Shown: positions 1 to 5,006 of the stretch, piece after piece
Position numbering within the stretch: the stretch's first letter is position 1
Layout of the letters: every line of letters starts with the position of its first letter
Source: Pedobacter sp. UBA2067
GTDB lineage: Bacteria; Bacteroidota; Bacteroidia; Sphingobacteriales; Sphingobacteriaceae
DNA: 5,867 bases
Direction of reading: 5' to 3'
Assembly (NCBI GenBank): GCA_002333205.1
Contig: DDAD01000097.1
Span: 2,938-8,804, forward strand
Notes under the pieces: model-generated
Told to the model about the DNA's origin: nothing
Database searches by the model: none
What the model saw: the letters and a program-made list of their open reading frames with translations, nothing else
Position numbers and translations under genes: made by a program

Positions 1-177
1 TATCGAATTAAGATAATTATTGACGTAATTATCTTTTTTAGAGTCATTCTGAATTTTCGGTACCTGCATAATTCCGAATGCCCGTACACTAATGGAGTTG
101 TTAAAGCTCCCGTCAACTTGTGCCATGGTCAGGTAGCTCGTCAGCATTAGAATGCTTAGAAATAGTATTTTCTTCAT
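1..177 (-). CDS. Exported protein of unknown function, N-terminal fragment
   Basis: The reading frame starts at an ATG (175-177, minus strand) and stays open for 59 codons to the window edge, so its C-terminal part is missing. The N-terminus is a classical Sec signal peptide: two lysines, a hydrophobic stretch (ILFLSILMLTSYL) and a likely cleavage just before or after the A-Q at residues 19-20, as is common in exported Bacteroidota proteins. The visible mature part (QVDGSFNNSISVRAFGIMQV...) is polar and Asn-rich and shows no domain I recognise. The mature protein should be periplasmic, outer-membrane or secreted. The signal peptide makes the gene call fairly safe, but the function cannot be given. 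Its 5' end faces pcm across a divergent gap, where a weak promoter is proposed. A perfect 10-bp inverted repeat lies within the coding part near the edge. Confidence 0.8.
   Translation of the reverse strand, partial: MKKILFLSILMLTSYLTMAQVDGSFNNSISVRAFGIMQVPKIQNDSKKDNYVNNYLNSI
10..35. repeat. Perfect 10-bp inverted repeat with a T-run on the plus side
   Basis: AAGATAATTA (10-19) and TAATTATCTT (26-35) are exact reverse complements around a 6-nt loop, and T34-T39 follow on the plus strand. Read on plus, this has the shape of a weak intrinsic terminator. However, it is almost all A/T and lies inside the minus-strand coding region of the exported protein, so its role is unclear and chance is a real possibility. 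Confidence 0.35.
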
Positions 178-207
178 AAATAACAAGGCACTTTAAAGTT
201 GTATGAT

Positions 208-239
208 TAAAAATAGTTTTTAAACACCTTTATTACAAG
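208..239 (-). promoter_or_regulatory. Possible promoter of the left-edge exported-protein gene
   Basis: On the minus strand CTTG (236-239) is followed after 20 nt by TATTTTTA (208-215), a one-mismatch version of the Bacteroidota -7 box TAnnTTTG. The 5' UTR would be about 25 nt. The -7 box overlaps an A/T-only inverted repeat (TTAAAAA 207-213, TTTTTAA 217-223). The region is very A/T-rich, so such matches arise easily. Confidence 0.25.
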
Positions 240-241
240 CA

Positions 242-272
242 ATTGCTTAGAAGGTTTTAAAAAATAATATTG
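242..272 (+). promoter_or_regulatory. Likely promoter of pcm
   Basis: ATTG (242-245), exactly 19 nt, then TAATATTG (265-272) fits the Bacteroidota -33/-7 arrangement TTTG-N19-TAnnTTTG with one mismatch in each box. Transcription would begin near 278. That leaves about 80 nt of leader to the preferred ATG at 357, or about 40 nt to the alternative TTG at 318. The spacing supports it; the boxes are imperfect. Confidence 0.4.
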
Positions 273-356
273 ATTTAGTGGAAGTTAAATATGGCCAGTT
301 AAATATTCCATGAAGTCTTGAAGGAGATTGCTGGGAAAGCGTTATTTTTGGGGCAA

Positions 357-1013
357 ATGGCATACAAGTTTATTGACAATTACCGGGAACGAGGCGCAAG
401 AAAGAAGCTGGTTGAACACCTTAAATCTAGAGGTATTACTGATGTAAATGTCTTGAACGCTATAGGGAAGATTCCGCGTCACTTTTTCTTTGACGAAACA
501 TTCTGGAACCAGGCTTATAAAGATATTGCATTTCCGATAGGAGATGGTCAAACCATATCACAACCTTATACGGTTGCTTACCAAACGGAGCTGCTGCACA
601 TCCTCCCTGGTGATAAAGTTCTTGAAATCGGAACCGGATCCGGCTATCAAACATGTGTTTTGATGGAACTTGGTGCCAACGTGTTTACCATTGAAAGGCA
701 GGAAAACATTTATAAACACACCATAAAGGTATTGCCTGGTATGGGGTACAATGCAAATTTCTTCTTTGGTGATGGTTCTATGGGTATTGCCGAACACGCA
801 CCCTACAATAAAATCATTGTAACAGCTGGTGCACCCTTTGTACCTGAAGTGCTCTTAAAACAGCTTAAAATAGGTGGTATTCTGGTTATTCCAGTAGGTA
901 ATGAACAAAGTCAAACCATGGTGACGGTGATTCGGATCTCCGAAACGGAATTCGAGAAGATTGAACTGGACCAGTTCAGGTTTGTCCCACTTGTGGGCGA
1001 CCAGGCCTGGTAG
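357..1013 (+). CDS. pcm: Protein-L-isoaspartate O-methyltransferase
   Basis: This cytosolic SAM-dependent enzyme methylates L-isoaspartyl residues formed in ageing proteins, starting their repair. The 218-residue product has the family's usual length. Visible features are the N-terminal ERGARKKLVEHL segment, the substrate-site motif GQTISQPYTVA (residues 64-74), the SAM-binding glycine-rich motif VLEIGTGSGYQT (88-99), the later strand NKIIVTAGAP, and the C-terminal RFVPLVGDQAW typical of bacterial Pcm. I chose the ATG at 357 because MAYKFIDNYRERGARKK is where I expect Sphingobacteriaceae homologues to begin. The frame is open further upstream, and a TTG at 318 would add 13 residues. An AAGGAG sits at 321-326, inside that extension, so it serves neither start well. 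The gene runs tail-to-tail into smpB with no spacer. Confidence 0.93.
   Translation: MAYKFIDNYRERGARKKLVEHLKSRGITDVNVLNAIGKIPRHFFFDETFWNQAYKDIAFPIGDGQTISQPYTVAYQTELLHILPGDKVLEIGTGSGYQTCVLMELGANVFTIERQENIYKHTIKVLPGMGYNANFFFGDGSMGIAEHAPYNKIIVTAGAPFVPEVLLKQLKIGGILVIPVGNEQSQTMVTVIRISETEFEKIELDQFRFVPLVGDQAW
962..1011. repeat. Cluster of three palindromes at the pcm-smpB stop-to-stop junction
   Basis: Three palindromes follow one another in the last 50 bases of pcm. They are TGAACTGG-A-CCAGTTCA (962-978, perfect 8-bp arms), CCCAC-TT-GTGGG (986-997, 5-bp arms), and ACCAGGCCTGGT (1000-1011, perfect 12-mer overlapping the pcm stop codon). The convergent genes leave no intergenic bases, so these may shape 3' ends of either transcript. 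No clear T-run follows any of them on either strand, so I do not call a canonical terminator. Confidence 0.45.
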
Positions 1014-1463
1014 TTAAACTTTCATTGCCCGGTCCAATTCCCTTTTAGACTCCCTGTCTTTTATGCTGTCGCGTTTATCAAATTCCTTTTTACCCTGTGC
1101 AAGTGCAATTTCAATCTTTGCAAATCCACGCTCATTGGTGTAAATTCTTAAAGGAACAATGGTATATCCCTTTTCTTCACTCTTCGCTTTCAGCTTGCGC
1201 AGTTCTTTTTTATGGAGTAACAATACGCGATCGCGTTTAATGTCGTGGTGGTGGAAAGAACTATGGCTGTACTCGGAGATATGCAGATTTCTAACATAAA
1301 GCACATTTCCAATGAACATACAGAAGGCGTCGGACATGTTCGCTTTACCCTGACGAATAGCCTTTATCTCTGTTCCCAATAGTGCAATACCAGCATTGAA
1401 ATTTTCAACAATGTGGTAGTCAAAATATGCTCTCTTATTCTTTATTTGTACGTCGTTCTTCAT
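1014..1463 (-). CDS. smpB: SsrA-binding protein SmpB
   Basis: SmpB binds tmRNA (ssrA) and delivers it to stalled ribosomes for trans-translation in the cytosol. The 149-residue product matches the usual length of about 150. Recognisable parts are the N-terminal NKRAYFDYHIVENFNAGI, the core GTEIKAIRQGKANMSDAF (30-47), the NERGFAKIEIALAQGKK strand region, and the basic C-terminal tail GKKEFDKRDSIKDRESKRELDRAMK (from residue 124) that enters the decoding centre. The ATG at 1461-1463 is the natural family start. It lies 59 bp downstream of the metal-transporter gene on the same strand, so cotranscription is possible, though a weak promoter can be drawn in the gap. Its stop codon (1014-1016) directly abuts the pcm stop. 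No tmRNA gene is visible in this window. Confidence 0.97.
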   Translation of the reverse strand: MKNDVQIKNKRAYFDYHIVENFNAGIALLGTEIKAIRQGKANMSDAFCMFIGNVLYVRNLHISEYSHSSFHHHDIKRDRVLLLHKKELRKLKAKSEEKGYTIVPLRIYTNERGFAKIEIALAQGKKEFDKRDSIKDRESKRELDRAMKV

Positions 1464-1488
1464 AATTATTAAGCGAATATCCGAATTT

Positions 1489-1518
1489 CTAAACTATTCA
1501 TCGGGCAATTGCTGCAAT
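1489..1518 (-). promoter_or_regulatory. Weak candidate promoter for smpB
   Basis: On the minus strand ATTG (1515-1518), 18 nt, then TAGTTTAG (1489-1496) is an approximate -33/-7 pair in the 59-bp gap between mntH and smpB. It has one mismatch in each box and slightly short spacing. Readthrough from mntH is an equally good explanation for smpB expression. Confidence 0.22.
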
Positions 1519-1522
1519 ATTC

Positions 1523-3403
1523 CTACCGCACAATTAGTACCGGAATAGCAACCTGGTGCCTAACCGAGTTTACGGTGGTGCCCAAAATCAGATCTTTCAC
1601 ACCTTTATGGCCATGAGCGCCCATAACCAGTAAGTCCAGGTTGTTCTCCCTGCTAAGTCGTGATATTGAATTTGCGGGCTTTCCAAAGCCAATGCACGGC
1701 GTGGCATGGTAACCTAAATTCTGGAGGTTTATGCAGTAGGCATCGAGATTATCAGTATCCGCCTTCGTTTCATGGTCCATTGCAGAGGTGCCATGGTAAG
1801 TCGCCACCGCTGTCTCTACGATGTGTATGATAAAGTATTCTGCATCTTTGCCTCCTTGTACCAGCCCATGTCGAATGGTCTTCAGATCATTCTTGGAGAA
1901 ATCAACAGAAATCCCGATACGCCTATAGGCAAGATGTTCCACCGGACCAATCTCTAGCGCATCTCCGTGTGGTACATTCGATCCAATTCGTTGGTCCTTA
2001 ATCAAAGGATAGACAAAGACAAATAACAGCAGGCATCCAATGAGTACAGCAATTGGCACGACCAATCCGTAGATCAAGAGGCTACTGGCAGTTTGTGCCC
2101 ACATGCTAATCTCCTCGATAACCAGTTTCACATTTAAGATTACGATGACCAGCGCACTCGTCCAGGCCAGGATTTTAACCCAGTTTTTCAGTGCAAACTC
2201 CTTCATCTGCTTTTTGTCGGAAGTGATGTGGATCAAAGGAATCACCGCGAAACCAAGTTGCAAGCTCAGTACGACCTGGCTCAGGATCAGTAGTCCTCCA
2301 AGTGCGTCTTCTCCAAAATAGAGGATCGTAAAAAATGCTGGTAAAATAGCCAAGATTCTTGTAATCAGACGCCTTAGCCATGGCTGTATACGTAAGTTCA
2401 GGTGCCCCTCCATAATGATCTGCCCGGCCAGCGTACCAGTTACTGTGGAGCTTTGTCCGGCGGCAATCAATGCAATTGCAAACAATGCAGGCGCAACATT
2501 ACCGAAGATGTTACCTAGTAGTTTATGTGCATCCTGGATTTCGGCAACTTCATGCATGCCGTTCTTGTAGAAGGCAGCTGCTGCTAAAATCAGAATGGCT
2601 GCGTTTACAAAGAAGGCAAGATTCAACGCCACTGCAGTATCGATGAAGTTAAACTTTAATGCTTCCTTTATGCCTTTACTATCACGTTCAAATTTTCTGG
2701 TTTGTACCAGCGAGGAATGCAGGTACAGGTTATGAGGCATTACAGTCGCGCCAATAATACCAATGGCGATGTATAGTGCTTCACCAGATAGGAGGCTGGG
2801 TTCGAATCCTTTAGCAACCTCTATCAAACTTGGCTCGACAATAAACATCTCTACTAAAAAAGAAATGCCGACAATGAAGACCATTGATACGATGAAAGCT
2901 TCCATCTTGCGCATACCTTTGTTCATCAGAAACAGCAATACAAAGGTGTCCAGAATCGTTATGCTTATGCCATAGAGCAGTGGCAGATCAAATAATAACT
3001 GCAAGCCAATAGCCATACCGATGATTTCGGCAAGGTCACAGGCGATGATGGCTGTTTGTGCAAGAATAAATAAAGGTATGTTGACCCATTTGGGATAGGT
3101 GTTTTTAGATGCTTGCGCTAAATCCAGGCCCCTGACAATGCCCAGCCTTGAGCTCAGTGATTGTAGGAGCAGTGCAATCAGGTTAGACATTAGCAATACC
3201 CAGATTAGCTGGTAGCCAAACTTACTGCCGCCCGCAAGATCTGTCGCCCAATTTCCAGGATCCATGTAGCCTACACTTACCAGGTAAGCCGGCCCAATGA
3301 AACTCAGAATCCGTTTCCATCCTGTCCTTTTGTTCGTATCTACACTTTGATGCACCTCGGCCAACGACTCACCGTCTCTCATCTTTGTCTTATCAGCCTG
3401 CAT
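1523..3403 (-). CDS. mntH: Nramp/MntH-type divalent metal transporter with C-terminal Usp domain
   Basis: This is a predicted inner-membrane, proton-coupled importer of Mn2+/Fe2+. From the ATG at 3401-3403 it has 626 residues. Residues 30-465 hold about 11 hydrophobic segments with Nramp hallmarks: DPGNW in TM1 (48-52; Asp48 and Asn51 are the expected metal ligands), ATVMPHNLYLHS in TM6 (from 219; Met222 the expected sulphur ligand) and GQSSTVTGTLAGQ (316-328). Ordinary MntH ends near 410-450 residues. Here a linker leads to a Usp domain (about 494-626) starting RRIGISVDFS and ending with GAHGHKGVKDLILGTT, which fits the ATP-type Usp motif G-2x-G-9x-G-S/T. Start choice is uncertain: ATG 3380-3382 (seven residues shorter) is also good. 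A GTG at 3514 extends the frame by 37 residues but runs through likely regulatory DNA. It is divergent from the Lrp-type gene, and smpB follows. Confidence 0.92.
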   Translation of the reverse strand: MQADKTKMRDGESLAEVHQSVDTNKRTGWKRILSFIGPAYLVSVGYMDPGNWATDLAGGSKFGYQLIWVLLMSNLIALLLQSLSSRLGIVRGLDLAQASKNTYPKWVNIPLFILAQTAIIACDLAEIIGMAIGLQLLFDLPLLYGISITILDTFVLLFLMNKGMRKMEAFIVSMVFIVGISFLVEMFIVEPSLIEVAKGFEPSLLSGEALYIAIGIIGATVMPHNLYLHSSLVQTRKFERDSKGIKEALKFNFIDTAVALNLAFFVNAAILILAAAAFYKNGMHEVAEIQDAHKLLGNIFGNVAPALFAIALIAAGQSSTVTGTLAGQIIMEGHLNLRIQPWLRRLITRILAILPAFFTILYFGEDALGGLLILSQVVLSLQLGFAVIPLIHITSDKKQMKEFALKNWVKILAWTSALVIVILNVKLVIEEISMWAQTASSLLIYGLVVPIAVLIGCLLLFVFVYPLIKDQRIGSNVPHGDALEIGPVEHLAYRRIGISVDFSKNDLKTIRHGLVQGGKDAEYFIIHIVETAVATYHGTSAMDHETKADTDNLDAYCINLQNLGYHATPCIGFGKPANSISRLSRENNLDLLVMGAHGHKGVKDLILGTTVNSVRHQVAIPVLIVR

Positions 3404-3404
3404 A

Positions 3405-3437
3405 TTAAGAAACCCAGTACTGGTAGTTTTTTTCCAT
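3405..3437 (-). other. Possible 10-codon leader ORF before mntH
   Basis: On the minus strand an ATG at 3435-3437 opens a short frame encoding MEKNYQYWVS, with its TAA at 3405-3407. Only one base separates that stop from the preferred mntH ATG. Such an arrangement could couple translation of the leader to mntH. The peptide is short with no recognised function, its ribosome-binding site is unclear (GGAG and AAGG lie further upstream than usual), and it disappears as a separate unit if mntH starts at the upstream GTG. Confidence 0.2.
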
Positions 3438-3505
3438 ATTATTATTTGAGCCTTTCTACTCCAAATATCATACCTGTAAGTTAGCAAATTTAATTTTGTA
3501 CGATC

Positions 3506-3519
3506 ATTTTGCACAAAAT
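3506..3519. promoter_or_regulatory. Symmetrical operator-like site upstream of mntH
   Basis: ATTTTG-CA-CAAAAT is a perfect inverted repeat with 6-bp arms about 100 bp upstream of the preferred mntH ATG and about 37 bp upstream of the GATATTTG box. The position suits an operator for a metal-responsive or other dimeric regulator; which one is unknown. Twelve of its bases (TTTGCACAAAAT) recur at 5595-5606, in the other divergent gap. Confidence 0.35.
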
Positions 3520-3585
3520 ATTAACCTTGATATCGATCTATGAAACTTTGGTTCATGAAATAAAAAGTCAAATACGTAACGTTGC

Positions 3586-3635
3586 TGCTGTTGAATTACA
3601 TGTTTCTGTTCTACTAAATCGGTTTATCAACAGCA
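3586..3635. repeat. 9-bp perfect inverted repeat in the mntH-lrp gap
   Basis: TGCTGTTGA (3586-3594) and TCAACAGCA (3627-3635) are exact reverse complements around a 32-nt loop. The loop contains a smaller TAAA-TCGG-TTTA hairpin, so RNA from either strand could form a nested stem-loop. Function unknown. Confidence 0.45.
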
Positions 3636-3714
3636 AAGTTTCTTCAATGGAAGAACAATCAAACCTGGCACCAAGTCACAATATCTACCGGCAGAAATTT
3701 TCATTTCACGTAAA

Positions 3715-3753
3715 TTCCAGGTCTAAAAGGCGATTTATGGCTTAGACCAGGAA
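3715..3753. repeat. Long imperfect inverted repeat upstream of the Lrp-type gene
   Basis: TTCCAGGTCTAA (3715-3726) and TTAGACCAGGAA (3742-3753) pair at 11 of 12 positions; the exception is an A-A mismatch at 3719/3749. The loop is 15 nt. On plus it is followed by six As and on minus by only three Ts, so it is not a clear terminator. It ends 39 bp before the -33 box of the Lrp-type promoter. It could be a protein-binding site or part of a folded RNA. An ACCTGG at 3663-3668 could compete for the left arm. Confidence 0.5.
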
Positions 3754-3792
3754 AAAATATTCTATCAAAAATAAGAGTTAATAAGAATTAAA

Positions 3793-3823
3793 TTTGGTGG
3801 AGAGCGATTTCTAATTACCTTTG
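3793..3823 (+). promoter_or_regulatory. Strong Bacteroidota-type promoter of the Lrp-type gene
   Basis: TTTG (3793-3796), exactly 19 nt, then TACCTTTG (3816-3823) matches both boxes of the Bacteroidota consensus TTTG-N19-TAnnTTTG without a mismatch. It lies 19 nt before the ATG, so the 5' UTR would be only about 12-15 nt. No Shine-Dalgarno sequence precedes the start, which is common in this phylum. This is the clearest promoter in the window. Confidence 0.7.
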
Positions 3824-3842
3824 AATGTAAACAACCTTATTT

Positions 3843-4313
3843 ATGGCCGCTGAATTAGATAAAATTGATTTAAAAATATTAAGACTCCTTCAGGAGAATG
3901 GAAGAATAACAAATCTGTTGTTATCACAGGAGATTGGGTTATCGCCAGCTCCAACCCTGGAGCGTGTGCGAAAACTCGAACAATCGGGGTACATTAAAAG
4001 TTATCATGCACTTGTAGACGAGGAAAAACTTGGTTTAGGCATAAAAACCTTCATTCAAGTTCAGCTAGACTTTCATAAAAACAACACGATCCAAACGTTT
4101 CTCGATGAAGTAAACCAGATTAAAGAAATTACGGAATGCCACCACGTTACCGGTCAGGCCGACTTTCTCTTGAAAGTTTATGTACACGACATCAAAGCTT
4201 ATGAGCGTCTCATCATGGAAAAAATTAGTAAGATCACTGTTGTGAAGACTTTTCAGACCATGATGATCATGTCAACAACCAAAAAAGAACCTATTATTCC
4301 TTTGGAATACTAA
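3843..4313 (+). CDS. Lrp/AsnC-family transcriptional regulator
   Basis: This is a cytosolic DNA-binding regulator of the feast/famine family, whose members usually sense amino acids and form dimers to octamers. The 156-residue product has the standard length. The N-terminal winged helix-turn-helix spans about residues 5-60: LDKIDLKILRLLQENGR is the family opening and GLSPAPTLERVRKLEQSGYI (32-51) the recognition helix region. A RAM ligand-binding domain follows at about 67-145, with the typical TGQADFLLKV turn (103-112). The ATG at 3843 follows an excellent promoter and is the natural start. It is divergent from the metal transporter and convergent with ung (12 bp between stops). Members often autoregulate, and the inverted repeats upstream are candidate sites, but the target genes cannot be told from sequence. 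Whether it is true Lrp or a paralogue is open, so I give no symbol. Confidence 0.95.
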   Translation: MAAELDKIDLKILRLLQENGRITNLLLSQEIGLSPAPTLERVRKLEQSGYIKSYHALVDEEKLGLGIKTFIQVQLDFHKNNTIQTFLDEVNQIKEITECHHVTGQADFLLKVYVHDIKAYERLIMEKISKITVVKTFQTMMIMSTTKKEPIIPLEY

Positions 4314-4325
4314 CCAATATAAAAC

Positions 4326-5003
4326 TTAAACAATCTGCCAATCGATAGGTGCCTGGCCCTCTGCCAGCAGAATTTCATTGGTTTTTGAAAAATGGCGGCA
4401 CCCAAGAAATCCATTGTGAGCAGACAGTGGTGAAGGGTGTGCCGCTTTTAACAGATTGTGCTTTGATCCATCGATCAGCTGCGCTTTGTTCTGCGCAAAC
4501 TTACCCCATAATAAAAAGATCAAGCCTTCCTTTTCGGCAGACAATGCGCTAATCACATGATTGGTGAAATGTTCCCAACCTTTGCCTTGGTGAGAACCTG
4601 CCTGATGTGCACGCACCGTCAACGTTGCATTCAGCAAAAGTACACCTTGATCGGCCCAAGCGGTGAGGTCCCCATGTGAGGGAATCTTGAAACCTGGAAT
4701 ATCAGTGGCAAGTTCCTTGTACATATTTCTGAGCGATGGTGGGATTGCTACACCTTTCTGCACAGAAAAGGAGAGCCCATGTGCCTGCCCGGGACCATGA
4801 TAGGGGTCTTGCCCAAGCAATACCACTTTAACCTTATCAAAAGGTGTATGGCTGAAAGCATTAAACACATCGGCAGACTTTGGATAAACCTGCTGCCCGC
4901 TTTCCTTTTCTTGCTTTAAGAAACTGCGGAGTGACTGCATATAGTCTTTTTCCAGCTCGTGTCCAAGAATCTTCTGCCATCCAGGCTCAAATGTAGTCCC
5001 CAT
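4326..5003 (-). CDS. ung: Uracil-DNA glycosylase, family 1
   Basis: Ung removes uracil from DNA by cleaving the N-glycosidic bond, the first step of base-excision repair after cytosine deamination or dUTP incorporation. The 225-residue protein is close in length to E. coli Ung (229). It carries GQDPYHG (64-70) with catalytic Asp66, the uracil-pocket segment GVLLLNATLTV with Asn125, AHQAGSH (132-138), and the DNA-intercalation loop HPSPLSA (189-195) with catalytic His189. All key residues are present, so it should be active. The ATG at 5001-5003 gives the usual start and lies 3 nt after the stop of the thioredoxin-like gene (TAA-TTA-ATG), so the two are almost certainly cotranscribed and perhaps translationally coupled. 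Its 3' end faces the Lrp-type gene with a 12-bp gap and no terminator. Confidence 0.97.
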   Translation of the reverse strand: MGTTFEPGWQKILGHELEKDYMQSLRSFLKQEKESGQQVYPKSADVFNAFSHTPFDKVKVVLLGQDPYHGPGQAHGLSFSVQKGVAIPPSLRNMYKELATDIPGFKIPSHGDLTAWADQGVLLLNATLTVRAHQAGSHQGKGWEHFTNHVISALSAEKEGLIFLLWGKFAQNKAQLIDGSKHNLLKAAHPSPLSAHNGFLGCRHFSKTNEILLAEGQAPIDWQIV

Positions 5004-5006
5004 TAA

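Larger units (their letters stand above)
3404..3842. other. Divergent gap between mntH and the Lrp-type gene; structured, no convincing gene
   Basis: These 439 bases hold no protein gene I can support. A 78-codon TTG-initiated plus-strand frame (3509-3745) resembles nothing and overlaps the repeats. The gap holds a symmetrical site at 3506-3519, a small hairpin at 3540-3556 (ATGAAAC, TTTG loop, GTTCAT), a 9-bp inverted repeat at 3586-3635, TTCTTC/GAAGAA at 3640-3655, an 11-of-12-pair inverted repeat at 3715-3753, and the plus-strand promoter at 3793-3823. For mntH, GATATTTG on minus (3462-3469) resembles a -7 box but lacks a well-spaced -33 box. TATTTTTG on minus (3766-3773) matches the -7 consensus perfectly, also without a -33 box. 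If the latter were used, mntH would have a leader of about 350 nt containing the hairpins. Confidence 0.5.

Noticed and set aside
1225..1236. Perfect 12-base palindrome ACGCGATCGCGT, containing the HIP1-like core GCGATCGC
   Set aside because: It lies inside smpB over the conserved KRDRVLL codons, the organism is not a cyanobacterium, and only this copy was noticed. It is best explained by coding constraint.
1772..2975. Several 60-72 codon plus-strand frames opposite mntH
   Set aside because: They are antisense shadows of the long transporter gene, without promoters, start signals or recognisable domains.
3404..3514. A 37-residue N-terminal extension of mntH from a GTG at 3514
   Set aside because: The extension is unlike Nramp N-termini, starts inside the ATTTTG-CA-CAAAAT dyad, and runs through possible promoter elements. 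Two good ATGs (3403 and 3382) lie just before the conserved region.
3509..3745. A 78-codon plus-strand frame in the mntH-lrp gap
   Set aside because: It needs a TTG start, has no recognisable domain, overlaps several inverted repeats and the mntH upstream region, and has no promoter with proper spacing. Its only in-frame ATG (3647) would leave just 32 residues.
3404..3765. A yybP-ykoY manganese riboswitch upstream of mntH
   Set aside because: I looked for the conserved Mn-box-like loops of this class on the minus strand and did not see them. Only unspecific stem-loops are present.
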